64,000 nt of DNA from a virus: IMG/VR virus record IMGVR_UViG_3300024359_000006, positions 1 through 64,000 of that record. One strand, written 5' to 3'. Both the position numbers and the translations under genes were made by a program. The notes beneath the pieces were generated by a model. It saw only the letters and a list, made by a program, of their open reading frames with translations. It was not told the DNA's origin and did no database searches. Below, in pieces: positions 35,615-46,128 of this stretch. The first letter of the stretch is position 1, and the number at the start of each line of letters is the position of its first letter.

Positions 35615-38600
35615 ATGTTTGAAGGTGGAGATGACCCAATATTAGGTGGAGATGACACTGACTCAGGTTCTGGAGACGGCCCAACTGATTTTAACGACAC
35701 TGATTCGGGTGCCGGTGGAACCCCAATAGGAGATGGTGGAGATAGCGGTGGAGACGCTGATGGGGATGGAGTAGCTGATAATAAAGATGCTTTTCCAAAC
35801 GATCCAACTGAAACTGCTGATACAGATGGGGATGGTGTAGGTGATAACGCTGATGACTTTCCAACAGATCCTAACGAAGACACAGATTCAGATGAAGATG
35901 GTGTAGGTGATAACGCCGATGACTTTCCAACAGATCCTAACGAAGATACTGATACTGATGGGGACGGTGTAGGTGATAACGCTGATGACTTTCCAACAGA
36001 TCCTAACGAAGATACTGATACTGACGGGGACGGTGTAGGAGATAACACCGATGCATTTCCAAATGATTCAACTGAAACTTTAGATTCTGATGGAGATGGT
36101 GTAGGAGATAACACTGATTCATTTCCAACAGATCCTAACGAAGACACTGATTCAGATGGAGATGGTGTAGGAGATAACGCTGATGCATTTCCAAATAATT
36201 CAACTGAAACTTTAGATTCAGATGGAGACGGTGTAGGAGATAACACTGATGCATTTCCAAATGATTCAACTGAAACTTTAGATTCTGATGGAGACGGCGT
36301 AGGTAATAACGCTGATGCATTTCCAAATGATTCAACTGAAACTTTAGATTCTGATGGAGATGGTGTAGGTGATAATGCAGATGATTTTCCAACAGATCCT
36401 AATCAACAAGTAGCACAAATTAATCCTAATTTAATACAACAGGTAGCTGAATCTTTAGAAAACTTAAATGGAACGTCTGATGGAAGCGATCCTTATAGTA
36501 GTTTAACTCCTTTTAAAATTAGAACAGATATAGAAAATAATGGAAGATATGACAACATTTCAAAACCATTACTTAGAACAAATCCTAAAATAAGCACTAA
36601 TATAAAGTTAATAGTTGAAAATGATCAAATGTATTTAGAAAGTTTTAATGCGACTGATCAACTTGCTGCTTCTAATTATAAAAAATATTTAGTTAAAGAA
36701 ACTGGATCATATTCATATGATGTTGCTAAATTTTGGAATAAAGATTCTACACCAAATGATTTAGTTTATAAAGTAAAAAGAGATAATTCAGATTTTTCAG
36801 TATTAGATAGTTATGAAAAACAATTAGAAGAAACTTATAATTATGGTACTTCTATAAATTATAATAAACTATATGATAGTGAATTTGCAATGTTAGCTCC
36901 AATTTGGCTAGATAAAAAAGTACCTTCTAAGTTTTTAATCTATAGGGTTAAAGATCCGATAAACACAAAGAATTATTCTAATTCTGAAAATTTAGATAGA
37001 ATTAATGAAATGCTTAAAAATGCAACATTAATAAAGACAATTGATCTTTCTAATGACTCTGCTATAGGTAAATATATTAGAAATTATGTAAATGATGATA
37101 GTTTTCCAGACTCTCCATTAACTGTTTCATTTAATAAAGATGAACAAACTTTTTATAATGGTATAGATTTAGAAAAAGGTGGCTTCACTAGTAAAGGAGA
37201 ATTTCACTATAAAGATACTATTAAAACAGATAAACCTATTATAGAATATAATGATTTTATAACTGAAGGTTTTTCTAGAAATAATTTAGCATGTGCAAAC
37301 TTAGTTAATTTAGAATTTTTATTTGATGATGAAGAAGCTGAAGAGTTTTCTATAAATAGGTATTTTGGAATTTATGTAGATGAACATAAATTAGGAGGAG
37401 GATCCGTTGATAATATTAAAAACGATTTATTTACATTTAAAAAAGACACACTAATCAGTGAAATGGATTTAAGCGATGTTGGTTCCGGAACTTATATGTT
37501 ACCTCATAATGTGTTTTATCAAAATATGCCAATGTTAGGTTGGATTAAAAGTTTTTCAAATTATCATAATATTAAAAATGGAGTATATTGGAATCGTAAA
37601 AATTATGAATTAAGAGCAGATACTAATAATACTGATTATAGTTTATTTACAGGAATTAAAAAGACTAATAAAAACATAGAGATTATTGTTAATACAAGTG
37701 CAGCTTCTGATTTTATTAAAATTAAAATAATAGATAACCCATTAAATGGAGATGAGTTTAGACTTTTAAAATTAAAAAAACAAAGATTCACAATAAAGAT
37801 TGTAGTTAATGAAAATACAGGGTCAGTAACATTAAATGATAATACTGGATTTGGTTATACAAGACCTTCAGGCGCAACTGAATATGACACTCTTCTAGAT
37901 TTAGTAAACAATTGGCCTATCAGTGTAGGTAATACTTTTGAAAAGTATGAACCTTCTTTAATTCAACGTGGCAATAAATACTTTATAGAACTTGTAGAAA
38001 AGCAATATAATTTTGAAGAAAACCATAGTATTTTTTGTTTAAATAACAACTTAACAATATTAGATGTTAAAAAAACATACACTCATATTAATGTTGTAGA
38101 AAATACATTTATAGCCGATAACAACGTTGATAAAGGTAGATTTGAAAATAATAGATTCTCAAATCAAGGTACTTTAAAGAATGTTGCAGATTCAATAAGT
38201 TCACTAATTAATAATTATACTTTATTTAGTTCTATTGTTTTAGAAAATGAAATTATAATTTATTCAGACGTTGACGGTTATAATAGAGAATTAGGAATTT
38301 TTGTTAAAAATTTATCTTCTTCTAATTTCATAGAAATAAATGAGGAATCCTCTAATAAAAACATAACTTCTAACTTTTTATTAAATAATGAAGTTTGGTA
38401 TTTAAAAGGAGGAAGTAATGTAAATTCTTCAATTTATATTAATGAAGATGATGAAGATGAAATCAGTATAGGTGAATATTTATTAGATATTGAAAATAGA
38501 TTTAATGAGGTATTAGACATAGTAGATGATCCAAGAGAGATAAATTCTAATTTTAAAAGAGTAATTCTTAAAGATAAAAACAATGGTATAGAAAATATTG

Positions 38601-41317
38601 TTAATGTTTATAAAGACTTTAAAATTGAATGGGGAATGTTTAGTGCATATGATATTCATGATATGGATTTTGATTTTTATGATGAATCTAATTCTGATTT
38701 AAAAGAATTAGATTTAGAAGATGACATACTTTACCCATTTTCAAATGCAATTGATGAACCTACTGGGCCTAATGGAGAAATGCCTTTAGATGCATATGCT
38801 GATGTTGAAAGGTTAAAGGAAGATTCTAATACTTATTTTTCTAATTTAATAAACATATTAGAAGATGAAAACAGTTTACCTGAAGGAAACACAATGACTA
38901 GAATATCTAGTGAATTTGAAAGACTACAAGAAAATAATACAACGGAATTTGCTACAATCTCCAGAGTAGTTCCATATATTAATAAATGGTCTCTAAAGGA
39001 TAGCTTAAACGTTAGAGAAAACCCATACTTTCTAAATTTAAATGAAGCATTTGGTGAAACTAATTTTGCTGCTTCTCTAGAAAGTTTAGATAGAGACGAA
39101 ACTAAAATGACACACGAATGGTTCTATATAGACGAATACCCTACATACTTAGAGTATTTTGATGTCGATAATACTTTTAGTTATTTAAAACCTTCACCCA
39201 ATATTGAATTTAGTTTAGATCATTTTAAAGATATAAATTTTGATTATTTTAAAACATATTTTGTAGGGACTGGGGCAATGGTTGGTTCTGATGAAACATT
39301 TGCTCAAACTTCATTTGGAAAATCTAGAACTTTTAAAAAGTATACAATAATAGAAGATGGAGGAGGTGAATCGTTTGCCTCAACAATATTTAAAGGTATT
39401 AGATTTATACCTAAAACTAGAAAAAAAATTGAAAATAACATAACTAAAGAATTTATTAAAAATAGTGAATTTAATGGTTATAGATTTTCAACCGTTTTAA
39501 AAACATCCTTTGATGTAAATTCTCCAAATGAATTAAAACTTAGAATAATTCAAAATAAAAAATTTAAATTTGTTGTTTTAATTTTAGATTTAAATTTATC
39601 AGATGATAACTTTAGATGTTTAAATAGAAAATTATTATATGAACTAGATCATAAGTTACAAGATCTTTATAACTATTCAAATAGCATAGTTTCGGGTGCA
39701 TTAGATTTAAGTTCAGTTAATTTAAGTCAAGGTCAAAGCACTGTAATAGATGGAATTACTCACAACAGTAGTAGTGTTCCTTCATTTACTTCACAAATAC
39801 TTAAAGATCCTATAACTGGTTCTTATGGTATTTTAGAAGTTGAAGTTGCTGGAATAACATATGAACTAAACATAGACAATGTAATAAATGATAATAAAAT
39901 TTCAGTTACTGGGGAAATGACAATAAATGGTGTTCCTCAACCTACTCAATTTTATACATTAAATCAATATAAGTCTGCAAGCTATTCATATAGAGGTGGA
40001 GGTATTTTTGCACATTCATCTTTATTAAATTTATTATCTGCTGGAAATGTTGCAAATGTTTTAAATACTACTAACAATGCTGAATATTTAACAGTTAATG
40101 TTGATGGAAGTATTATTGAAAATACATTTTCTTTAGAAATGCAAGACGGTGTTGAAATAGTTAAAACTTCTAACTTATATCCTGAAATAGACATTAATAA
40201 ACCTAAAGCATTTGGATTAACAAATGAATCTATTGGATATAGTATAAAATCTAGAAACGAATATTTTGCTCTTTTAACTAGACAAAATGGAAAATATACC
40301 ATAAATACTAAACCTATTATTACATTTAGTGAACCTTTTTCTATGCATAAAATTGAACCAGGTGACGGATATGATTGGAGCGATGTATATAGAACTCCAA
40401 TTGGATATGTCTATAATTATAACATTGGTAATGCTGATGAAAATAAACTTGCAATAGAATTATATAAAAAACTAAATGGGTGTGGTGTATTATTTAACAT
40501 AGGTGAAGTTAAATCACCTTTACATGACAGCCAATGGGGAAGTATTAAAAATCATTTTTTCCATAAAGTAAACGACATAGATACTAGTGGAGTTATAAAA
40601 CTTTCAGAATCAGATGATTTATTACCTAAATATAATTTAATAAATGAAATTGCTATTGAAAAGAAAAACAAAAATGTTTTCATGTCAAGATGGGAAGATA
40701 CTTACTACATTAGATCAACCAGTGGAGGAGGTATTCAATATATTCCAGGAACTAAAAATATAGTTGAAGAAAAAAGTTATATGAGTTCAAGCGCTATAAA
40801 GTTAAATAAAGAATATGAAGTATTTAACTTTACACATGGAAGATATGAGGCTATTGAGGAGTTAAACAATATTAAATTATTAGGTGAATCTCAAAATGAT
40901 ATTAATTATATAGAAACTGAAAGAGAAGTAATAATGGATTTTTATATGAGGGAGGCCGTTGTTAAAAAACTAAGCAGTTTAGGTTTAAGTTATACAATGA
41001 ACAGATTGGTAGAGGTTGAAAATAGTTTTGGTAGAATTGACACGTTAAGTGATGATATTAATGGATATGTTGCTGAAAATATAATACCTGCATTTTCAAT
41101 AGATTCTATTAGATTAGCGGTATATGAAGGGAAAAAACAAATAACTACAATTGATATTATTTCTGATCCCTCTAATTTAAATGTAAATGGATATATCTCA
41201 GATGGTAATTTTACTTATAAATTAGACCCTGTAAACCCTCTCAATTTTAGATTAATATATAATAAAAGAATAGGCTACTCTTATAAGATTAGACCTTTAA
41301 TAAAAATAAAGTCATAA
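35615..41317 (+). CDS. Giant virion protein with ten thrombospondin type 3 repeats, 1900 aa
   Basis: After a 45-residue Gly/Asp leader, residues 46-265 hold ten 22-residue repeats of the type D-x-D-G-D-G-V-G-D-N-x-D-x-F-P. This is the calcium-binding thrombospondin type 3 motif also used as linkers in Bacteroidota surface proteins. The remaining 1600 residues are beta-rich and Asn/Asp/Tyr-rich without recognised domains. The gene is preceded by a late-type motif and followed by a collagen-like fibre, so a tail-fibre or adhesin role is likely, with calcium stiffening the N-terminal rod. The domain call is direct; the role is inferred. Confidence 0.75.
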   Translation: MFEGGDDPILGGDDTDSGSGDGPTDFNDTDSGAGGTPIGDGGDSGGDADGDGVADNKDAFPNDPTETADTDGDGVGDNADDFPTDPNEDTDSDEDGVGDNADDFPTDPNEDTDTDGDGVGDNADDFPTDPNEDTDTDGDGVGDNTDAFPNDSTETLDSDGDGVGDNTDSFPTDPNEDTDSDGDGVGDNADAFPNNSTETLDSDGDGVGDNTDAFPNDSTETLDSDGDGVGNNADAFPNDSTETLDSDGDGVGDNADDFPTDPNQQVAQINPNLIQQVAESLENLNGTSDGSDPYSSLTPFKIRTDIENNGRYDNISKPLLRTNPKISTNIKLIVENDQMYLESFNATDQLAASNYKKYLVKETGSYSYDVAKFWNKDSTPNDLVYKVKRDNSDFSVLDSYEKQLEETYNYGTSINYNKLYDSEFAMLAPIWLDKKVPSKFLIYRVKDPINTKNYSNSENLDRINEMLKNATLIKTIDLSNDSAIGKYIRNYVNDDSFPDSPLTVSFNKDEQTFYNGIDLEKGGFTSKGEFHYKDTIKTDKPIIEYNDFITEGFSRNNLACANLVNLEFLFDDEEAEEFSINRYFGIYVDEHKLGGGSVDNIKNDLFTFKKDTLISEMDLSDVGSGTYMLPHNVFYQNMPMLGWIKSFSNYHNIKNGVYWNRKNYELRADTNNTDYSLFTGIKKTNKNIEIIVNTSAASDFIKIKIIDNPLNGDEFRLLKLKKQRFTIKIVVNENTGSVTLNDNTGFGYTRPSGATEYDTLLDLVNNWPISVGNTFEKYEPSLIQRGNKYFIELVEKQYNFEENHSIFCLNNNLTILDVKKTYTHINVVENTFIADNNVDKGRFENNRFSNQGTLKNVADSISSLINNYTLFSSIVLENEIIIYSDVDGYNRELGIFVKNLSSSNFIEINEESSNKNITSNFLLNNEVWYLKGGSNVNSSIYINEDDEDEISIGEYLLDIENRFNEVLDIVDDPREINSNFKRVILKDKNNGIENIVNVYKDFKIEWGMFSAYDIHDMDFDFYDESNSDLKELDLEDDILYPFSNAIDEPTGPNGEMPLDAYADVERLKEDSNTYFSNLINILEDENSLPEGNTMTRISSEFERLQENNTTEFATISRVVPYINKWSLKDSLNVRENPYFLNLNEAFGETNFAASLESLDRDETKMTHEWFYIDEYPTYLEYFDVDNTFSYLKPSPNIEFSLDHFKDINFDYFKTYFVGTGAMVGSDETFAQTSFGKSRTFKKYTIIEDGGGESFASTIFKGIRFIPKTRKKIENNITKEFIKNSEFNGYRFSTVLKTSFDVNSPNELKLRIIQNKKFKFVVLILDLNLSDDNFRCLNRKLLYELDHKLQDLYNYSNSIVSGALDLSSVNLSQGQSTVIDGITHNSSSVPSFTSQILKDPITGSYGILEVEVAGITYELNIDNVINDNKISVTGEMTINGVPQPTQFYTLNQYKSASYSYRGGGIFAHSSLLNLLSAGNVANVLNTTNNAEYLTVNVDGSIIENTFSLEMQDGVEIVKTSNLYPEIDINKPKAFGLTNESIGYSIKSRNEYFALLTRQNGKYTINTKPIITFSEPFSMHKIEPGDGYDWSDVYRTPIGYVYNYNIGNADENKLAIELYKKLNGCGVLFNIGEVKSPLHDSQWGSIKNHFFHKVNDIDTSGVIKLSESDDLLPKYNLINEIAIEKKNKNVFMSRWEDTYYIRSTSGGGIQYIPGTKNIVEEKSYMSSSAIKLNKEYEVFNFTHGRYEAIEELNNIKLLGESQNDINYIETEREVIMDFYMREAVVKKLSSLGLSYTMNRLVEVENSFGRIDTLSDDINGYVAENIIPAFSIDSIRLAVYEGKKQITTIDIISDPSNLNVNGYISDGNFTYKLDPVNPLNFRLIYNKRIGYSYKIRPLIKIKS
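35750..36409 (+). repeat. Ten tandem 66-bp coding repeats (TSP3 units)
   Basis: Ten in-frame copies of 66 bp, diverged by scattered substitutions. They alternate between two unit types, ending F-P-T-D-P-N-E-D or F-P-N-D-S-T-E-T, which suggests past duplication of blocks and possible copy-number change. Long open frames on the opposite strand here are a by-product of the repeat. Confidence 0.9.
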
Positions 41318-41318
41318 A

Positions 41319-43310
41319 ATGGCAATAAATATAAAAGAATTATTCGATGCTGACTCAGATAATATCAAGGTTGAAAAGACAAATTACAACTTTGATCAAG
41401 TTTTAGCAAATGGTGGAGGGCCAATTGGTCCTAAAGGAGTTCAAGGAACTACCGGAAACGTAGGACAAAAAGGAGACGGAGGTGATAAAGGTGATAAAGG
41501 TGACGGTGGACAAAAAGGAGAACAAGGTGTTTCTTTAAATATATGGGACAGTGATGTTAATTCATCCGTAGCTCCATTGTTTAATATACTAAGACCTTTT
41601 AATCAGTCTGGAACTATACCTAATCAAGCATTAACTTCTAGAATTATATTAGGAGACGACACAAGTGTCTCTACTGCTCCTTCATATTCTCCAACCGCAT
41701 TATTAAGTATGTTGTTAAAGGCAGATGATGCTCCAAACCATATTGAGCTAAAGGTAGATAATAGCAATGCTGCAATTTACAATATTAGAAGTGAATATTC
41801 TAACGGTAATGGTACTACTTTAAAAATAGTAGGAAGCGCTGCTGCTGTTCAAGGGGAAACTGTTAATATGACAATAAACCCTGGAAATAATATTACATTA
41901 TTAGGTTCTACTTTAAATTTTGAAGGAAGTGGACTTATTGAAATATTGTCTAATGGATCTGCAATACAGATAGAAGGAAATCAAGGAGTGACGATCGATG
42001 GTCAGGATGGAGACATATTAATTGACAACACGTCAGGAGACAGCAACATTGATATAAATTCTAATGAGGATTTAAACTTAGATGCTTCTGCGGTTAATAT
42101 AATAGCAAATGGAGGTGGAGACAATTTAGATATTGCTATTACAGCAAATGATGGAGAAGTTAATATTAAGGCTTTAAATGATAATGATGTTTTAATTGGA
42201 AATGCTGCCGGTACGGATTCTATTTATTTGGCGGCGAAAAGCTTAATAAGATTAAATACTCCTATTTTTCGAATAAATGCGACAACTAATGTTGATATTA
42301 ATTCACCTGTATTAGATATTGATGTTTCAAATGCGACTAATATTACAACTGCGAATACTAACGTAATTAACGTATCTAGTGCTTCTGGTTTTAATGATCT
42401 ACAAGTAGAATCTGCATCTAAACTTAAAATAGAAAAGGAATTAATTACAGCTGACAAATCATTATTTTTTAGTGATAGTGATGGAGACCATGATGGCGAT
42501 ACTGATGGGGCTATTGATCCTACTGAAGTAAGTTCAGGTGATGGTATTAGATTTAAAGGAGGTGCAGCAGCAACCGGTGGGCCTGCTATAGGCTCTACAA
42601 CTGCAGGCTTTTATCCTGCTCCGAATAATGGATCAACTGACGATAAAAGAACTCTTAGCGATTATTTCTTTGAAGATAATTTAGTAGATCCTATTACTGC
42701 AAATAAAAGATCAGATGCAGCAAGTGGAACTCTAAGCAGTGAACCCACTGGTAGCACATTTGACTCATTGCCTACAGGTTCTGGTGGAAGTAGTAGCGTT
42801 GTATCGTATGTAAAAATTGGAAATTCAATTAGTGTAAATGGAAGGTTTACGTGTAGATCTCATACCTTATGGTCACTATATGATATTGATGGTAGCTTTA
42901 ATAATAATTATTTTGTATTAAGATTTGATGAGACTTTTCCATATTTAAATAGTGGAACTTCTCCTGTATATGCAAATATTGCTATCTCTACACAATTCGG
43001 TAGTGATCTAAACCTAGCGATAGGCCCAGGTACATCTGTTGATGTTTATTTTGGATTTGTAGGAGTAATTTATCCTAATTCTAATACTATTCATTTTTAT
43101 AAAAATGGTGTAAGAACAGTAAATGGTCAAAATCCTATAACTCCTATACCATTGTCTCCTAAAGATTTAAGTAGAAATGCTTCAACGACATCGGATCAAA
43201 GTATTGACATTTCATTTTCATTTACCATGCCTACTATTTGGAATTCATACAATAGAGAATATACAAGCGGTACTAGTATCAATGATGGTGATGGTAAATT
43301 AGGTGGTTAA
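41319..43310 (+). CDS. Collagen-like tail fibre protein, 663 aa
   Basis: Residues 34-70 are twelve uninterrupted G-x-y triplets (GPIGPKGVQG, GDKGDKGDGG), a collagen-like trimer stem. Residues 150-370 are short repeating strands rich in Asn, Asp and Ile, likely a beta-helix (D-G-D-I-L-I-D-N-T-S-G-D). Around residues 385-402 a D-S-D-G-D-H-D-G-D-T-D-G segment could bind calcium. The C-terminal 200 residues may be the receptor-binding tip. Typical plan of a phage side-tail fibre. Confidence 0.72.
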   Translation: MAINIKELFDADSDNIKVEKTNYNFDQVLANGGGPIGPKGVQGTTGNVGQKGDGGDKGDKGDGGQKGEQGVSLNIWDSDVNSSVAPLFNILRPFNQSGTIPNQALTSRIILGDDTSVSTAPSYSPTALLSMLLKADDAPNHIELKVDNSNAAIYNIRSEYSNGNGTTLKIVGSAAAVQGETVNMTINPGNNITLLGSTLNFEGSGLIEILSNGSAIQIEGNQGVTIDGQDGDILIDNTSGDSNIDINSNEDLNLDASAVNIIANGGGDNLDIAITANDGEVNIKALNDNDVLIGNAAGTDSIYLAAKSLIRLNTPIFRINATTNVDINSPVLDIDVSNATNITTANTNVINVSSASGFNDLQVESASKLKIEKELITADKSLFFSDSDGDHDGDTDGAIDPTEVSSGDGIRFKGGAAATGGPAIGSTTAGFYPAPNNGSTDDKRTLSDYFFEDNLVDPITANKRSDAASGTLSSEPTGSTFDSLPTGSGGSSSVVSYVKIGNSISVNGRFTCRSHTLWSLYDIDGSFNNNYFVLRFDETFPYLNSGTSPVYANIAISTQFGSDLNLAIGPGTSVDVYFGFVGVIYPNSNTIHFYKNGVRTVNGQNPITPIPLSPKDLSRNASTTSDQSIDISFSFTMPTIWNSYNREYTSGTSINDGDGKLGG

Positions 43311-43326
43311 TAAAATAAAAAAATAA

Positions 43327-44124
43327 ATGTTTAAAAGTTTAGAAATAAAGCCAATTCATTTTATAGCAACTATTTTATTGCTTATTATTTTACTAATGCA
43401 TCAATGTAATAGGACTTCTAAAATAAAGGCTATTAATAAAGGCTTAGAGGTTAAAGTAGAAAGAGCGGGTCAAAATATTATCGCTAGTCAAGATAGTATA
43501 AAATATTATAAAAATGAAAATGACTTCTTAGTTAGCGAAATTACAGCATATGAGTTTACTGCAGAAGAATTAACAAATGACGCGAATGACTTATATGCAA
43601 AATACGAAAATGCACTAGGAGATATTAAAAAACTTAAAAAGGTAAATCAATTGTTAAGTGCAGAAATTAATATTAAAGAAGTTGATACAGTTTACGCTTT
43701 TATAGAAAGTGATTCAGTTTTATATTTTAATGATTCTACAGTTTATGGAGATGGCAATTGGAGAAAATGGAATAGTAAGATTAGTCTGTTCGAAAAAGAT
43801 AATAAATTAACAGGTGCATTGAATAGTTTTAGTTATGAACAAGGAATTAAACTATACTCAAGTGTTGAGGAAATTGATGGCATTAAAAAAATTAATATTG
43901 CTACAAAATATCCGGGCTTAACATTTAATAGTATTGAAGGAATTAGTCTCATTGAAGATGAGATAAATAAAGCAAAGGAAGAATATAAAAGTAGAGTTAA
44001 ATTAGGTCTAGGAGTTGGCTATGGCTTAACTTTTACAAAAGACAATAGAGTTTATCATGGACCTCAACTTGGTTTATTTTTAACATATACTCCAAAGTTG
44101 TTCAATTTTAAAAGAGATAAATAA
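43327..44124 (+). CDS. Membrane-anchored coiled-coil protein, spanin-like
   Basis: Residues 10-26 form one membrane segment, followed by C27 and a basic stretch, so an N-terminal anchor is clear; the Cys context M-H-Q-C is not a good lipobox. Residues 30-110 are coiled coil. The end has V-K-L-G-L-G-V-G-Y-G-L and G-P-Q-L-G-L-F-L-T-Y, beta segments like outer-membrane strands. Such a plan could span the periplasm as a lysis (spanin-like) protein. It lies between fibre genes, which is unusual for a lysis gene. Identity is uncertain. Confidence 0.5.
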   Translation: MFKSLEIKPIHFIATILLLIILLMHQCNRTSKIKAINKGLEVKVERAGQNIIASQDSIKYYKNENDFLVSEITAYEFTAEELTNDANDLYAKYENALGDIKKLKKVNQLLSAEINIKEVDTVYAFIESDSVLYFNDSTVYGDGNWRKWNSKISLFEKDNKLTGALNSFSYEQGIKLYSSVEEIDGIKKINIATKYPGLTFNSIEGISLIEDEINKAKEEYKSRVKLGLGVGYGLTFTKDNRVYHGPQLGLFLTYTPKLFNFKRDK

Positions 44125-44127
44125 ATT

Positions 44128-46128
44128 ATGGCAGAAAGTTCAAGATATTACAAAATAGATAATGATATACTTTTAGAGTTTATCTATCACGATCAAGCAG
44201 ATACCACTCCTTATGAGATAGACGTTGATGATAATGGTAGTGAGATGAAAATACTAAGTACCGATGAATCAAATCCTGCATTAACTAGACATCTTATAAA
44301 TGAACTAGGCAGCGATGTTGTGAATTTCGATGTTACTGAAGATGGAGCTTATATATCAATTGAAGGATTTGCTGCAAGAACTCTGTTATTAGAAGTTGGA
44401 AAAACATATAAGTTTAATTTAAGTGCTCTTACTATTGCTGCTAACTTTGCAATTACTGGAACGAATAATGCTAGTGGATTAAGTGGAAACATATTCACAT
44501 ACATTCCAGCAAATACAGGAAATTTTGAATATTCTTTAACTAATTTCATAGGTGGCAAAGTTACAGTTGGAAATGTTGCAAACCCATTATTTGCTACACC
44601 GGATGAAGAAACTGGTAATAGTATCATAACTGGCTCGGGAAGTATCGAAAGATACCATGCTGTAAATGTTAATGAAAATAAATATGCTCTTTTAGATAGT
44701 ACTGAAGGATTTATAGATAGTGTAGAATGGACCGGTACTGATTCTACTGAATTATTAGCAAGTCAAACAAACGCTACAAATAATATTACTAAAATAAAAT
44801 ATGATAAAGTTAGACTTCATTTAAGAAGTGGTTTTAGTTTTGCAGCAAGAGGTTATGAGGGTTTTTTATTCGAAGTAAAAACTAATAGAACATCAGGAGT
44901 TCAAAACTTTTTAACTCAAATAGTTTATTTAAATACTTCAAGTTTTGAAATTAAAAATCCAAGACCCTTTATATTAAGTGAAACTCTTTATAGTAATTTT
45001 ATAGAAGTTAAACTACCAACATTAAAAGATCAGTTTGTAGATTTTAACAATTTATTTTATGACAATGGTTCTGGCTCTAGTGACTTAGACCCTACTTCAA
45101 ATTATGAAGTTTCTTTAAAATTAGTTGATGTTTTAGAAGATACTAATGGGACTGACTACATTTACACAGGAGACGAAACTAATTTCACAATTGCTAAAGA
45201 AGATGAATTCCAAGATTTTACAGTAGTTGTAGAAGAGGCAACTGATGGAGACTACTTTAAAATATATGGAGAGAAAGATAATAGTGCAGCAGACTTTGAG
45301 TCCTATATAATAAATAGAATATCGACAAGCTCAGATGACATTAGCGTTATTTATGATATTATAGTAAATGAACAAATAGGCACAAGTTATATTGAAACAT
45401 ATTCAACTTCAATTACGCAAACTCAAGATTTTGAAGAGCCAATTCAATTTAGACCAATTATACAAAATGCAAATAACGCTGCAAGTTTTATGATTGATGT
45501 GACTATGAGAATTTACAATCAAACAGACAATACTCAAATTGTAAAGAGAGGAAGTTTAATCGGTAACAACGCGCCTAAATATGGTAAGAGAATGATGCAA
45601 GTAAATATAGCATCAAGTGCTAACTTAACTAGAGTATATAATACTCTTCCGGATTTACAAGCTTCAAGGAATGTTGCACAGGTGATTAATTCTAGTTTAC
45701 CTAAAGCTCAAGTAAAGTATGCACCTGCATTTATTGAGAGATTAAATGTTGTAGTTAATGTAGGAAATGTAACAATAGATGATGGTCAAATTACTTCTAT
45801 TAATAATCAAAGTGGTTTAGAAATATCACCATTTGATATGTATGTTAAATTTAGTATTTCTAAAATCGACAATGGTGAAAGAAAGGCAATATCTTTTACT
45901 AATTTAAAAAATATAAAACTTAATTTTTCAGATGGCATTTATTTTAACAATGTTACAAGTTTTAAAGATGTTGATTTAAGCAATGGAGAAGTCCTATTTA
46001 AGATAGATAAAGCAAATGCTAGTAAATTACAAGGTAAAGGTGGTCTAAAAGATAAAAAATATTATATTTCAATCGATAACGGAAGTACTGAAACTATGGT
46101 GTTTAAAGGTAAATATACAATAGTATGA
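44128..46128 (+). CDS. Virion protein with cupredoxin-like domain, 666 aa
   Basis: Residues about 83-150 (R-T-L-L-L-E-V-G-K-T-Y-K-F-N-L-S, then F-T-Y-I-P-A-N-T-G-N-F-E-Y, then G-G-K-V-T-V-G-N) match the layout of cupredoxin-like modules found in marine phage fibres. The His/Cys copper ligands are missing, so only the fold would be kept. The rest is beta-rich with no named domain. The stop overlaps the next gene (ATGA). Probably a fibre or baseplate-surface protein. Confidence 0.55.
   Translation: MAESSRYYKIDNDILLEFIYHDQADTTPYEIDVDDNGSEMKILSTDESNPALTRHLINELGSDVVNFDVTEDGAYISIEGFAARTLLLEVGKTYKFNLSALTIAANFAITGTNNASGLSGNIFTYIPANTGNFEYSLTNFIGGKVTVGNVANPLFATPDEETGNSIITGSGSIERYHAVNVNENKYALLDSTEGFIDSVEWTGTDSTELLASQTNATNNITKIKYDKVRLHLRSGFSFAARGYEGFLFEVKTNRTSGVQNFLTQIVYLNTSSFEIKNPRPFILSETLYSNFIEVKLPTLKDQFVDFNNLFYDNGSGSSDLDPTSNYEVSLKLVDVLEDTNGTDYIYTGDETNFTIAKEDEFQDFTVVVEEATDGDYFKIYGEKDNSAADFESYIINRISTSSDDISVIYDIIVNEQIGTSYIETYSTSITQTQDFEEPIQFRPIIQNANNAASFMIDVTMRIYNQTDNTQIVKRGSLIGNNAPKYGKRMMQVNIASSANLTRVYNTLPDLQASRNVAQVINSSLPKAQVKYAPAFIERLNVVVNVGNVTIDDGQITSINNQSGLEISPFDMYVKFSISKIDNGERKAISFTNLKNIKLNFSDGIYFNNVTSFKDVDLSNGEVLFKIDKANASKLQGKGGLKDKKYYISIDNGSTETMVFKGKYTIV

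Noticed and set aside
35590-36246. Long open frame on the minus strand, repeated LSPTPSPSES
   Set aside because: It is the complement of the thrombospondin type 3 repeats; the + strand frame continues for 1900 codons with clear domains, so this is a by-product of the repeat.
35750-36409. Regular DNA repeats resembling a CRISPR array
   Set aside because: The repeats are contiguous 66-bp coding units without spacers.
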